Of a stretch of 64,000 nucleotides of DNA, positions 8,727 to 17,673 are shown piece by piece. Both the position numbers and the translations under genes were made by a program. Positions within the stretch are counted from its first letter, which is position 1. Each line of letters begins with the position of its first letter. The stretch lies in NCBI RefSeq assembly GCF_047549485.1, contig NZ_CP180191.1, forward strand, positions 1 through 64,000, given 5' to 3'. Under the pieces are notes generated by a model, which had not been told where the DNA came from, did no database searches, and saw nothing but the letters and a program-made list of their open reading frames with translations. This DNA is from Piscinibacterium candidicorallinum. Lineage in GTDB: Bacteria > Pseudomonadota > Gammaproteobacteria > Burkholderiales > Burkholderiaceae_C.

Positions 8727-9050
8727 ATGAGCCCGCTCACCGCCCCAGCCGCCAGCACCGCCCTCTCCGGCCTGAACGCCGCCAACCTGCGCATGGCCGC
8801 CAGTGCCAACAACGTGGCCAACATGAACACGCCCGGCTACCGCCGCCAGGGCGTCGAGCAGGCGGCACTGCCCTCCGGCGGCGTCGCGGCCACCGTCACG
8901 CAGGCCTCTGAGCCCGGCGTGGAGCTGACCGGAGAGGTCGTGGAGCAGAAGATGGCGCTCTACAGCTTCAAGGCCAATGTGCTCGTGCTGCAGACGCAGG
9001 ACCAGATGCAGCGCGCGCTGCTGGGTTCGCGGGTGGACGAGCGGGTGTAG
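8727..9050 (+). CDS. Small flagellar basal-body rod-like protein
   Basis: This 107-aa protein joins the two ends of a rod/hook protein with almost nothing between. The N-terminal SGLNAANLRMAASANNVAN (15-33) plus NTPGY is the flagellar rod N-terminal motif. The C-terminal ELTGEVVEQKMALYSFKAN (about 70-90) is the FlgC/FlgG-type C-terminal helix. FlgB/FlgC proteins are longer (about 130-140 aa) and lie in flg operons, and no flg gene is in view. It could be an accessory rod subunit or an assembly regulator. Confidence 0.75.
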   Translation: MSPLTAPAASTALSGLNAANLRMAASANNVANMNTPGYRRQGVEQAALPSGGVAATVTQASEPGVELTGEVVEQKMALYSFKANVLVLQTQDQMQRALLGSRVDERV

Positions 9051-9119
9051 CGCCGAGATAGGCCGGCCCCCGGCCTGCGCCGTGCTCGAGTGACGCCTGA
9101 TCTCCAGGGGGGTCTGAAC

Positions 9120-9180
9120 GGGCTTTCCGCTTGTCCCGTGCGGGTTTCGAGCCGATTTGCCTTGGAAAGCCGCGCCAATG
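9120..9180 (+). repeat. Intergenic repeat copy D
   Basis: It begins GGGCTTTCCGCTTGTCCCGT and ends GGAAAGCCGCGCCAATGCC. The body GTTTCGAGCCGATTTGCC diverges from other copies. It lies 70 bp after the flagellar-rod-like gene. Confidence 0.8.
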
Positions 9181-9233
9181 CCGGATCTGCGCGTGCGAAT
9201 CCGGGCAGCGCGAGGCCCGCTGCAGATCTCAGC

Positions 9234-9273
9234 TCGCAAAGAAAAAGGGACTGAGGCGTCCCCCAGTCCCTTT
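9234..9273 (-). terminator. Intrinsic terminator of the 9336-10979 gene
   Basis: A perfect 10-bp stem pairs AAAGGGACTG (9244-9253) with CAGTCCCTTT (9264-9273) around a 10-nt loop. On the minus strand it runs into TTCTTTGC. It lies between two converging genes and may act in both directions. Confidence 0.75.
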
Positions 9274-9335
9274 CCTTCCCGATCAACGTCAAGCTGTGCC
9301 GCTGATCAAGACCTGCATCCTGCTGACGCGGCGCC

Positions 9336-10979
9336 TCACAGGAAATTGATGCGGAACACCGCCGTGGTGCCGCTGGTTTCGTTGGCCACCACGAGCAGCG
9401 GCGTGCCGGTGGGCGAGCTGCTGGCGGGGATGATCGTCAGGCCTTCGGGGCCGCGGTCGCCGCTGGCCGGGCTGGTCACGGCCTGAGCCAGGTCACGGGT
9501 ATTGATATAGGTGACGAACACCGGCGCGCGCGGGTTGGAGAGGTCGTACACCATCACGCCGCCGATGCGCTCCAGGCCGATGAAGGCGTAGTTCTTGGTG
9601 CCGAAGCGCGCGACGATCACGCCCTCGGGCTCGGGGCCCTTGTTGTCGCTGCGGTCGTCCAAGGTGTTGTTGTCGTTGCTGGCGTTGAAGTTGGCCGGGA
9701 ACAGCGCGGCAGTGCGGCGCTCGAGTTCGTCGCCGCTGTCGTAGACCTGCGTGCCGGTGGCGGACCAGACGCTGAAGCTGCGGCTGCCGAAGGCGTAGAG
9801 CGTGTCGTAGGGTGAAGTGGCACTCGCGCGGCCGAGGGTGTTGGTCACCTGAAGGCGGCCCAGGCGGTCAGCGGTGTTGCAGGGGCCGCCGCACAGGGCG
9901 TTATTGAGCAGCGCAGGCGCCAGCGTGAGCGAGGAGACGCGCGCCTCTTCATTGAAGGCGGTGTAGGCACGGGCGTCCCCTTCATTGGCGGTGATGAGGA
10001 AGGTCTCGCCATTCACGTTGAAGCTGGCAATCGCGTCGGGCTGGTACATCCCCAGCACTGGCCAGGGCTGGATGTTGATGCGGCTGTCGCGGTCGGACGC
10101 GTCGATGCCGTTGCCGGACAAGGCGTGGTTCTTGTAGCCCAGCGGCACCACCTGCCCGACCGTGGCCGAAGGAATGTCCACCAGCGCCAGCGCATTGTTC
10201 TCCTGCAGCGTGACCCAGGCGGTGCGGCCGTCGGCACTCACGGTGATGTATTCGGGCTCCAGATCCTGGGCCACCGAAGCATTCGGGCCGAAGATCCGCA
10301 CGCCGGCTGTGCGCAGTTCAGCAGCGCGGGCGTTGAAGGCGGTGAATCCGGCGGTGCGTACCGTGGGCGTGAAGGGGTTGCTCACGTCGATGATGCTGAT
10401 CGAACCCTCGGGGTCGATCGTGTAGGCATCGTTCGGCTCGCCCTCATTGGCCACGAGGATGGTCTTGCCGTCCGGCGAGAAGGTCAGCATGTCGGGCAGC
10501 GCGCCCACCGGGATCGGGTTGCCGATGCGCTGCAGGTTGGCCGCGTTGAAGAGCTGCACGGTGCCGTTGTCGGTCTTGACCGGCGCTTCGACGGCCAGGG
10601 CGACGATGCCGCCGAAGGCGCTCACGCTGTTCACGGGGCCGCCCAGGGTGGCGGCGGCAATCTCGCCCACCTTCTGCGGTGCGGCCGGGTTGGACAGGCT
10701 CAGCACATCCACGCTGCCGGCGGCGCCGTTCACCACAAACAGGCGGCGGGTTGTGGCGTCCCAGGCCGGAATTTCTGCGCCGCCCACGCCGGTGGTGGGC
10801 GCGGCATAGCGGCCCAGGAAGGTCAGCGACAGGGTGTTGGGTGTGGTTTCCACGGCCGCGGGTGGCGTGGTGTTCACCTCACCGCCACCGCCGCACCCGG
10901 CGGCCACGAGCACGCCGGCCGCGGCCAGCAGTGCCGCAAGGCGCGGCAACGCACGCTTGCTGAAAAGGGTCTGGATCAT
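9336..10979 (-). CDS. Choice-of-anchor I family beta-propeller lipoprotein
   Basis: This 547-aa predicted lipoprotein has the signal LAALLAAAGVLVAAGCGGGG, in which the C after VAAG is the lipidated residue. It is followed by repeated beta-propeller-like strands such as VFVVNGAAGSVDVLSLSNP, LTFSPDGKTILVANEGEPND and YITVSADGRTAWVTLQENNA. NKGPEPEGVIV and GDRGPEGLTIIP are characteristic of choice-of-anchor I / alkaline-phosphatase-like secreted proteins. An in-frame start at 11063 adds 28 residues, but 10979 gives a proper signal peptide and has GGGAG upstream. The substrate is unknown; it may be an esterase or a surface binding protein. Confidence 0.82.
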   Translation of the reverse strand: MIQTLFSKRALPRLAALLAAAGVLVAAGCGGGGEVNTTPPAAVETTPNTLSLTFLGRYAAPTTGVGGAEIPAWDATTRRLFVVNGAAGSVDVLSLSNPAAPQKVGEIAAATLGGPVNSVSAFGGIVALAVEAPVKTDNGTVQLFNAANLQRIGNPIPVGALPDMLTFSPDGKTILVANEGEPNDAYTIDPEGSISIIDVSNPFTPTVRTAGFTAFNARAAELRTAGVRIFGPNASVAQDLEPEYITVSADGRTAWVTLQENNALALVDIPSATVGQVVPLGYKNHALSGNGIDASDRDSRINIQPWPVLGMYQPDAIASFNVNGETFLITANEGDARAYTAFNEEARVSSLTLAPALLNNALCGGPCNTADRLGRLQVTNTLGRASATSPYDTLYAFGSRSFSVWSATGTQVYDSGDELERRTAALFPANFNASNDNNTLDDRSDNKGPEPEGVIVARFGTKNYAFIGLERIGGVMVYDLSNPRAPVFVTYINTRDLAQAVTSPASGDRGPEGLTIIPASSSPTGTPLLVVANETSGTTAVFRINFL

Positions 10980-11213
10980 GTGTGGTCTGCTCCCGTGGGG
11001 TCTGGCTGGCGTGGGCTGTGCGAGCTCGGCCAAGCCGGCGCGCTGCGTAACAAAACGCTGCATTTCAGGCAGGCTGCATGACGATTCAGTGACCGCACCG
11101 TTTCAGTTCGCCTCAAACCGGCCACTGAAAACCCCAGTGAGCGGGCCATTTGTCATGGCTCTGACGCCGTTGCTTCACGCCGGCTTCGCACGGCGCGCCA
11201 AACATGCCGGGGC

Positions 11214-12563
11214 ATGGAACCCCATCGCCCCACTCCGCTCCTGTCTGCCACCCAAGGTGCCTCTACCAGCGCCCTGCCCCAGGCCACCGCGCTGTCGGAT
11301 CAGCGCGCCGGCGAGCTGCTGGAGCACGCGGTCTTCGGCCACCGCGCGGGCGAGGCCGACGCGAAGCCGGGCCTGCTGGATCGCTGGTTTGCCAGCTGGT
11401 TCAAGCAGCTGGTCTACACCCAGATCTGGGAAGACCCGCGCGTGGACCGCGAGGTGCTGCAGCTCAGGCCCGAGCACCGCGTGCTCACCCTGGCCTCCGG
11501 CGGCTGCAACGCGCTGAGCTATCTGCTGGACAGCCCGGCCGAAGTGGTCGCGCTGGACCTGAACCACAACCACCTCGCGCTCGTGGCGCTCAAGCAGGCG
11601 GCTGCCCGCGCCCTGCCGGACGCCGCGCAGTACCAGCGCTTCTTTGCCGGCGCAGCCGATGACCTGAACGTGGCGCTCTATGACGAGCTGATCGCGCCGC
11701 AGCTCTCGCCCGAGGTGCGCGCCTACTGGAACCAGCGCGACTGGCTGGGCCGCCGGCGCATTGGCTGGTTTGCGCGCGGCTTCTACAAGCAAGGCTTGCT
11801 CGGCAAGTTTGTGCGCGCCGCCAGCTTCTTTGCCCGTCTGCATGGCGTGCGCCTGAGCGAATGGGCCGAGCAGCGCACGGAGTTCGAGCAGGCCGCCTGG
11901 TTCGATGCCAAGGTCGCGCCGATCTTCGACAGCCGCTTCGCGCGCTGGGTCTGCAGCTCGCCACTGATTGTCTACAACCTGGGCATCCCTCCGGCGCAGT
12001 ACCAGGCCCTGTGCAACGGCCGGCCCGAGACCATGGCCGAGGTGCTCAAGGCCCGCGCCCGCCAGCTGGCCACGGTGAGCGCGCGCGAGGACAACTACTT
12101 TGCCTGGCAGGCCTTCACCGGCGGCTATGCCTGGCGCGGTCTGCAGCAACGTGCGGCGACGGCCGGGCATGAGGGGCCGTTGCCGCCCTACCTGCAGCGC
12201 GCCCATTTCGAAACTCTGCGCGCACACGCCCACCGCCTGAAGCTGCGGCACGAAAACGTGCTGGATCATCTCGCAAGCGAAGCTTCCGCAAGCCTGGACC
12301 GCTATGTGCTGCTCGATGCGCAGGACTGGATGAGCGCCGCGCAGCTCACGCGCCTGTGGACGCAGATCACGCGCACGGCCCGGCCCGGAGCGCGCGTGAT
12401 CTTCCGCACCGCCGGGACCACCTCGCCCCTGCCCCATGCCCTGCCGCCCGAACTGCTCGCGGCCTGGGGGCGCATCGAGCCCGCCAGCGCACTCAATGCA
12501 GAAGACCGCTCCGGCATTTACGGCGGCTTCTTTGCCTACACGCTGCGGCAGGTGCGCGGCTGA
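11214..12563 (+). CDS. DUF3419 / BtaA-like aminocarboxypropyl transferase
   Basis: This 449-aa protein belongs to DUF3419, the BtaA family. BtaA moves the 3-amino-3-carboxypropyl group of S-adenosylmethionine onto diacylglycerol, giving diacylglycerylhomoserine, the first step to betaine lipids. YTQIWEDPRVDREVL lies near 62, and the AdoMet-binding stretch TLASGGCNALSYLLD plus VVALDLNHNHLAL lies near 86-120. The C-terminal half has RYVLLDAQDWM and RPGARVIFRTAG. The neighbouring gene is an acetyltransferase-like protein rather than the expected BtaB N-methyltransferase, so the final product may not be a betaine lipid. Confidence 0.82.
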   Translation: MEPHRPTPLLSATQGASTSALPQATALSDQRAGELLEHAVFGHRAGEADAKPGLLDRWFASWFKQLVYTQIWEDPRVDREVLQLRPEHRVLTLASGGCNALSYLLDSPAEVVALDLNHNHLALVALKQAAARALPDAAQYQRFFAGAADDLNVALYDELIAPQLSPEVRAYWNQRDWLGRRRIGWFARGFYKQGLLGKFVRAASFFARLHGVRLSEWAEQRTEFEQAAWFDAKVAPIFDSRFARWVCSSPLIVYNLGIPPAQYQALCNGRPETMAEVLKARARQLATVSAREDNYFAWQAFTGGYAWRGLQQRAATAGHEGPLPPYLQRAHFETLRAHAHRLKLRHENVLDHLASEASASLDRYVLLDAQDWMSAAQLTRLWTQITRTARPGARVIFRTAGTTSPLPHALPPELLAAWGRIEPASALNAEDRSGIYGGFFAYTLRQVRG

Positions 12564-12589
12564 ATATCGAACGCCACGGATCGCACACC

Positions 12590-13768
12590 ATGAGCCCGCC
12601 CGTCGTCACGCACCCGCTGCCTGCGCCTGCAGGTTCAGGCAGTGCAGGCAGCTCGGGCAGCCCGGCCCGGCCCCCGCAGGCCGCAGCCGTGGGCACGCAG
12701 CTGCTGGCACCCTGGGTCCGCAATGCCGATGCGGCGCTCTGCTTTGCCCAGGGCCTGCCCTGCATCGTGCCGCAGCGGCCGGTGCAGATCCCGCTGGCGC
12801 AGCGCAGCTGGGTGAGCTGCCTGTGGTCGGCCTCGGTGGGTTACGCCGTGGATGAATGGGCCGGCCGCGCGCCCGAGCGCATGGGCGCGCTGCGTCTGGC
12901 TGCGGGCTACACGGCCCTGCATGGCCTCGCCCAGCTCGCCTGGCTCGGCCCCTGGGCGCGTGCCGTGCAGCTGGGCAGCCTGCCCTTGTCCACCACCCTG
13001 CGCAGCCGCAGCCAGCGCGACACCCTGCGCCGCAGTGCAGACTCGCTGCGTGCCTTGTGGCCGCAGCAGCCGGTGGCGGTGCGCAACATCGATGCGGCCG
13101 ATGAAGACCTGCGCGTCACGCTGCAGGCCCAGGGCTTCACCGCCCTGCCCGCGCGGGTCGTGTACTGGCTGGACGCGCCGCGCGCATCCCGCGCCTCCCA
13201 CACCAAACGCGACCTGAGCCTGCTGCGCAAGGGCGGGCTGATCGAGCTGGCGGACGCTGCGTTCGACAGCGCCGCGCTCATCGACCAGGCCTTGGCGCTG
13301 TACACGCAGGTCTATCGCGCCAAGCACGGCCCGCGCAACCCGGACTACACCGCGCACTTCCTGCGCTGGGCGCGTGCGGCCGGCGTGCTGCAGCTGGTGG
13401 GTCTGGCGCAGCCGCAGGCCGGCGGCGAGCCGCGCTTGGTCGCCTTTGCCGCCCTGCATCGCGTGGACGATGTGCTCTCCGTGCCCCTGCTGGGCTACGA
13501 CACCGCGGCAGACACGCGCCAGGGCTTGTACCGCCAGCTGGTGGCCTGGCTGATCCATCACGCACTCACGCAGGAGCTGCGCTTCAACTTCTCCAGCGGC
13601 GCCGGCGACTTCAAGCGCAAGCGCGGGTTTGAACCGCACCTGGAGCACACACTCATCGCCCCACCGCTGCGGGGCTGGGTGCGGGCGCCCGATGCCGCCT
13701 TCATCACCCTGGCCGCCCGGGCCAGCCGCCCTCTGGATGCCGCGGCGCTGATGGATCTGGGCGCCTGA
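12590..13768 (+). CDS. GNAT/FemAB-like acetyltransferase
   Basis: This 392-aa protein lies 26 bp after the BtaA-like gene and is probably co-transcribed. Residues 1-60 are low-complexity. The rest resembles large GNAT or FemAB-like N-acyltransferases: SHTKRDLSLLRKGG, VYRAKHGPRNPDY, LVAFAALHRVDDVLSVPLLGYD and LRFNFSSGAGDFKRKRGFEPHLE, the last being the usual closing motif. A longer reading frame opens at 12356 inside the upstream gene. I use the ATG at 12590, the first after that gene ends. Acylation of an amino group made by the neighbour is a reasonable guess, not shown. Confidence 0.7.
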   Translation: MSPPVVTHPLPAPAGSGSAGSSGSPARPPQAAAVGTQLLAPWVRNADAALCFAQGLPCIVPQRPVQIPLAQRSWVSCLWSASVGYAVDEWAGRAPERMGALRLAAGYTALHGLAQLAWLGPWARAVQLGSLPLSTTLRSRSQRDTLRRSADSLRALWPQQPVAVRNIDAADEDLRVTLQAQGFTALPARVVYWLDAPRASRASHTKRDLSLLRKGGLIELADAAFDSAALIDQALALYTQVYRAKHGPRNPDYTAHFLRWARAAGVLQLVGLAQPQAGGEPRLVAFAALHRVDDVLSVPLLGYDTAADTRQGLYRQLVAWLIHHALTQELRFNFSSGAGDFKRKRGFEPHLEHTLIAPPLRGWVRAPDAAFITLAARASRPLDAAALMDLGA

Positions 13769-13873
13769 CGGGAACTTTTCCAGCCACGCTCTCAATTTCA
13801 CTGACTCAACGCAGCGGGCCTAAACGCGCGGCCCGCCCAAGGCGTGACGGTGGATTATCAGAGGAGCTGTGCG

Positions 13874-14875
13874 ATGAAATCGTTTGTATGGTGCTTGGTT
13901 GCAGCAATGATGGCGCTACTTGCAGCATGCGGTGGTGGCGGAACCACGAGTGCAGCTCCGCAGCCCCCGGGAGCACCGGGGTACCCCGTGGGCCTGACCA
14001 CTCAGACGATTCAATCTGGCGGCGTTACGCGGCAGTTCCGAATTCACGTTCCGCCAGCGTTGCAAGCGCCACGAGCTATCGTGTTCGTTCTACACGGCGG
14101 CGGTGGTCTGGGTATGGGTGTTGCCGATACCGGCGCGCATCCGCTTTCGGTCTTCCGACCGGTCGCAGATCGGGAAGGCTTTGTGGTCGTTTATCCCGGA
14201 GGCTTGCCGGCGCCGAGCGGAGATGTGGGCTGGAATGATTGCCGCTCGGACAACTTCAACGGTAGCAGCGCTGATGACGTTCGATTTCTTGCGGATCTGG
14301 TTGACCTGATCAAGAGTACCTACGGTCTGCCTTCAACGCGCGTCTTTATGGCGGGCGGATCGAACGGCGGGCTCATGAGCTTCGCATTTGCGTTCAACCA
14401 CCCTCAGCGCATTGCTGCAATCGCGGTCAGTTCGGCGAATTTGCCAGAGAACCCGAAGAGCGGCGCGTGCACATCCGGTCTTCAACAGCCCCTGCCAGTG
14501 CTAATGACTCACGGCACGCTGGATCCGCAGATGCCGTATGGCGGTGGGTGCGTCGCGGACTTTGGTGGCGCTTGCTTGCGTGGTCGAGTCACGTCAGCGC
14601 AAGCAACACGTAACTGGTGGTTGACTCTGAATGGGCTTGCCTCGGCGCAGCCTACCGAGACTGTCATCGAGCGCAGCGCCAACGATGCCGGTCCTGCGAA
14701 TCGGTTTGTGTACGCAGGAGCACGACCTGTGCAGTGGTGGCGATTGGACGGAGCGGGGCATTCCGCTGCTAGCAGAACTGTGCTGATACCAACGACGGTC
14801 GATAACGGCGCGCAGAACCGTGACATTGAGTTTGCCGAAGTAGCCTGGGAGTTCTTTGCCAGTCTGCTTCCATGA
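13874..14875 (+). CDS. PHB depolymerase / LpqC-family esterase lipoprotein
   Basis: This 333-aa secreted esterase starts at ATG 13874 behind GAGGAG. The lipoprotein signal ends in LLAACGGGG. It has an alpha/beta hydrolase fold with the oxyanion motif HGGGGLGM, nucleophile elbow GGSNGG, acid region HGTLDPQMPYGGG and catalytic His in GAGHS. Cys pairs around GACTSGL and GGGCVADFGGAC suggest disulfides. The family includes poly(3-hydroxybutyrate) depolymerases, feruloyl esterases and LpqC. Base composition is noticeably less GC-rich than the flanking genes, consistent with recent acquisition. Confidence 0.85.
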   Translation: MKSFVWCLVAAMMALLAACGGGGTTSAAPQPPGAPGYPVGLTTQTIQSGGVTRQFRIHVPPALQAPRAIVFVLHGGGGLGMGVADTGAHPLSVFRPVADREGFVVVYPGGLPAPSGDVGWNDCRSDNFNGSSADDVRFLADLVDLIKSTYGLPSTRVFMAGGSNGGLMSFAFAFNHPQRIAAIAVSSANLPENPKSGACTSGLQQPLPVLMTHGTLDPQMPYGGGCVADFGGACLRGRVTSAQATRNWWLTLNGLASAQPTETVIERSANDAGPANRFVYAGARPVQWWRLDGAGHSAASRTVLIPTTVDNGAQNRDIEFAEVAWEFFASLLP

Positions 14876-15099
14876 CTCTTCGTGCGCCTGGCCGTGATCC
14901 GACCGTGCTGAGAGTGAATCCACAATGCATTTGCACCTGAGCAGCTTGGCCTTGATGTGTTCCAGGTCAATCAGACTGAGAAGCGCAGCCGCCACAACCG
15001 ACATGGCTTAAGCATGATGGAAACGTGCAAGCACCTGGCGCTAGCGTGGCGTCGGAGACGCGAGTGGCGCGGCATCACGCACACGAAGAGGGACGCCCC

Positions 15100-15510
15100 A
15101 TGCAGATCACCGTCGAGGCCAAGCTGGCCGCACCCGTCGAGACCGTCTGGGCCGCATGGACCACCCCGGCCGACATCTGCCAATGGAACGCCGCCAGCGA
15201 TGACTGGCACACACCGCGCGCCGAGGTGGACCTGCGTGTGGGCGGCCGCTTCTGCTCGCGCATGGAAGCGCGCGATGGCTCGATGGGCTTCGACTTCGCA
15301 GGCACCTACACCCGCATCGAACCACTGCGCCTGATCGAAAGCGAATTCGGCGGCCGGCAGCTGCGCGTGGAGTTCATCGCGCAGGACGGCGGCGTGCTGG
15401 TACGCGAGACGTTCGATGCCGAGGAGACCCACAGCATCGAACAGCAGCGCGAAGGCTGGCAGGCGATCCTGGATCGCTTCGTGCGGCACGTGGAGAGCAA
15501 GCCGGCCTAG
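15100..15510 (+). CDS. SRPBCC / AHSA1 domain protein
   Basis: This 136-aa protein starts at the ATG after GAAGAGGGA. It fits the START-like SRPBCC superfamily of the AHSA1 type, which forms a hydrophobic ligand cavity. Seen are ITVEAKLAAPVETVWAAWTTPADICQWN, GGRFCSRMEARDGSMGFDFAGTYTRIEP and HSIEQQREGWQAILDRFVRHVES. An in-frame start at 15025 is rejected because it only adds unconserved residues. Family proteins bind small lipophilic ligands or act on Hsp90; the specific role is unknown. Confidence 0.85.
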   Translation: MQITVEAKLAAPVETVWAAWTTPADICQWNAASDDWHTPRAEVDLRVGGRFCSRMEARDGSMGFDFAGTYTRIEPLRLIESEFGGRQLRVEFIAQDGGVLVRETFDAEETHSIEQQREGWQAILDRFVRHVESKPA

Positions 15511-15532
15511 CGCCGCTCCGTTGTGGCGTGGC

Positions 15533-16183
15533 TCAGGCCGGCCCGGCCAGCCCGTGGCCCACGCGGGTCATGATGTGCGACACCAGCTGCTTGCGGACCT
15601 TGGCGCTCAGGCCCAGCTTGCCCAGACTGTCTCCGCTCATCACGCCGGCCAGGCCGTGCATGCTGGACCAGATGTAGAGCGCGTCCAGCTCGACCTGCTC
15701 GCGACGGTCCTTGCCCGCGCCATGCATGCGCTGCATCACCTGGCGCAAGACATCAAAGGCATGCACGGCGTAGCGGTCCACCTCCGGATGGTGCGCCGCC
15801 GCCGGCCAGGGGGTACTGAACATGAGTCGGTACTCCAGTGGCCGCTGCTGCGCGAAGTGCAGGTACTGATGGCCGAGTGATTCCAGATCCTGCGCGGGGT
15901 CGTCGAAGTGTTTGCGCGCATCGAGCCAGGCCGCAAACTCCTCGAAGCAGCGCCGCATGACCTCGGCCAGCAGGTGGTCGCGGCTGGGGTAGTGCTTGTA
16001 CGGCGCCTGGTGCGACACCCCCAGCTTGCGCGCCACATCGCGCAGACTCAGGTTTTCGATGCCCTGCTCGGCAATGACTTCGCGTGCCGCCGTGACACAG
16101 GCTTCGCGCAGGTCGGTCGGTGTGGCCGTGTGGTCGGTGGTCTGCGCGGCGGTGGGGGCCGCAGAAGGCTTGGCGCGGGGCAT
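15533..16183 (-). CDS. TetR/AcrR family transcriptional regulator
   Basis: This is a 216-aa one-domain repressor with an N-terminal helix-turn-helix: REACVTAAREVIAEQGIENLSLRDVARKLGVSHQAPYKHYPSRDHLLAEV (about 25-75). The C-terminal part is a ligand-binding all-helical domain. It follows the SDR gene on the same strand with an 82-bp gap. I chose the ATG at 16183 (MPRAKPSAAP) over the longer frame from 16297, which overlaps the SDR gene. The likely operators are the two GTTGAC-type palindromes at 17674 and 17706. Confidence 0.88.
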   Translation of the reverse strand: MPRAKPSAAPTAAQTTDHTATPTDLREACVTAAREVIAEQGIENLSLRDVARKLGVSHQAPYKHYPSRDHLLAEVMRRCFEEFAAWLDARKHFDDPAQDLESLGHQYLHFAQQRPLEYRLMFSTPWPAAAHHPEVDRYAVHAFDVLRQVMQRMHGAGKDRREQVELDALYIWSSMHGLAGVMSGDSLGKLGLSAKVRKQLVSHIMTRVGHGLAGPA

Positions 16184-16265
16184 GCGGGCGAAGGGCGGAG
16201 TGGGATGTGTCAACGGCGCTTGCGACGCTACCACGCCCACTCCGCGCTGCCGGCCGCGGTGGGCG

Positions 16266-17111
16266 TCAGGCACCGGCCGGCGGGCCACCCACCGCACGTG
16301 TCGAGGAATCCTGCTGGTGAGCCGTCATGCCCCCCATGACCTGCCCGATTACGCGCACCTGCACCCAGCGCGGCAGCGTGGCCAATGACCAGCCCAGCAG
16401 CTTGGAGAGCAGGCCCGGCCTGACCGTGCCGCGCCGCCCGAGCGCGCGCAGGGTGGCCTGGGCCACCGTGGCAGGACGGTCCGCGCCGTTCATGACCATG
16501 TTGGCGCGCTGCGCAAAGCCGCTGGCAATCGGTCCGGGTGCACAGGCAATCACATCCACGCCGTGCGGCGCCCACTCAATGCGCAGGCCCTCGGCCAGAC
16601 TCTGGATGTAGGCCTTGGTGGCAGCGTAGTGCGCCGCGCGCGGTGTGCCCTGGAAGGCCAGCAGCGAGCTCATCAGCACCACCCCGCCGCGGCCGCGGCG
16701 CCGCAGGCGCTGGCCGAACCACCAGCACTGCGCCAGCACGGCGTCGCAATTCACGCTGAGCATGCTGCGTTCCTCGGCCAATGCGCTCGACAGCAGCGGC
16801 CCCGAGGTGCCAAAGCCGGCTGCGGCCACGAGCAGGCCGACATCGATGTCATCGCAGGCCGCATCCAGGCGCACTGCGGAGTCAGGCTGGGCCAGATCGA
16901 ACGCGAGCACGCGGGCGCGGATGCCATGGGTACGCTGTAGCTCGCCGGCCAAAGCCACAAGCTGTGGCTCGCGGCGCGCCACCAGCACCAGGTTCAGCCC
17001 GTGACGGGCCAGCTCGATGGCGAACGCCCGGCCGATCCCGTCTGACGCGCCTGTCACAACGGCCCACGGACCGTACTGACGCCGGACGTGTTGAGTGAAG
17101 GCGCTGCTCAT
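16266..17111 (-). CDS. SDR family NAD(P)-dependent oxidoreductase
   Basis: This 281-aa classical short-chain dehydrogenase has the nucleotide motif TGASDGIG at 20-27 and catalytic Ser149, Tyr162 and Lys166 (YAATK). The usual NNAG is replaced by AAAG (96-99). The C-terminal tail after 240 contains an aromatic/hydrophobic stretch and may sit at the membrane. Its ATG overlaps the stop of the DUF2141 gene (ATGA), so the two are translationally coupled. Resistance and lipid-modifying SDRs are common in such TetR-linked sets; the substrate is unknown. Confidence 0.88.
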   Translation of the reverse strand: MSSAFTQHVRRQYGPWAVVTGASDGIGRAFAIELARHGLNLVLVARREPQLVALAGELQRTHGIRARVLAFDLAQPDSAVRLDAACDDIDVGLLVAAAGFGTSGPLLSSALAEERSMLSVNCDAVLAQCWWFGQRLRRRGRGGVVLMSSLLAFQGTPRAAHYAATKAYIQSLAEGLRIEWAPHGVDVIACAPGPIASGFAQRANMVMNGADRPATVAQATLRALGRRGTVRPGLLSKLLGWSLATLPRWVQVRVIGQVMGGMTAHQQDSSTRAVGGPPAGA

Positions 17112-17578
17112 TGCGCCACCGTGATCTCGATCTCGTGCATGGCGACATCGGCCGGCACCGTGAACACGGCTTCATTGAAACGCGGCGCGCGCAGGCTGGG
17201 TCGCGCGTTTCTCGATACGCCCCACTGCTCGGTGGGCAGGCCGACGAAGTTGGTGTCGACCTTGCGGTTGCCATTGCGATCATGGCCGATCGACACGGCG
17301 TAATTGCCTGGGGCTACATCGCTGAAGCGGCACTCGGTGCCGCCGGCCTGGGCCGGCAGCCACTGCTGGCGCGCGCCGCTGTTGTCCATCGGGAAGCCCT
17401 TGTCCGAGGCGAACAGCGAGCAGCCGATCTGGCCCAGCGGCGCGGCAATGCCCTTGACGCGCACGACCAGCTCGGCTGCGTGGCCGGGGCTGGCCGCACC
17501 CACGAGCAGGCTGAGAAAGAGGGCCGCAAAGGCGCTGCGCTGGCGCAGGGCTGGGGGATCAGTCGGGAAGAACATCAT
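17108..17578 (-). CDS. DUF2141 periplasmic protein
   Basis: This 156-aa protein has a signal peptide (cleavage after AASPGHA) and a DUF2141 domain, with ELVVRVKGI, IGCSLFASDKGFP, CRFSDVAPGNYAVSIGHDRNGN and a closing EIEITV strand. AGGAG lies 8 nt before the first of two adjacent ATGs. It is the first gene of a DUF2141-SDR-TetR set, and the promoter region carries two palindromic operators. Family function is not established; the fold suggests binding to another envelope component. Confidence 0.85.
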   Translation of the reverse strand: MMFFPTDPPALRQRSAFAALFLSLLVGAASPGHAAELVVRVKGIAAPLGQIGCSLFASDKGFPMDNSGARQQWLPAQAGGTECRFSDVAPGNYAVSIGHDRNGNRKVDTNFVGLPTEQWGVSRNARPSLRAPRFNEAVFTVPADVAMHEIEITVAQ

Positions 17579-17673
17579 GGAGAGACTCCTTGCTTGAGGG
17601 GAGAGGACAGCGTGTTGGATCCGCGTTGGATTGGCGCTGGCAGATCACGGTCGCGAATAACTGCATACCTTGA

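Noticed and set aside
12356..12589. N-terminal extension of the acetyltransferase gene into the BtaA-like gene
   Set aside because: The extra residues are Arg/Ala/His-rich shadow sequence; ATG 12590 directly follows the upstream gene.
14594..15004. 136-codon minus-strand frame across the end of the esterase gene
   Set aside because: It overlaps the esterase by most of its length and shows no domain or ribosome site.
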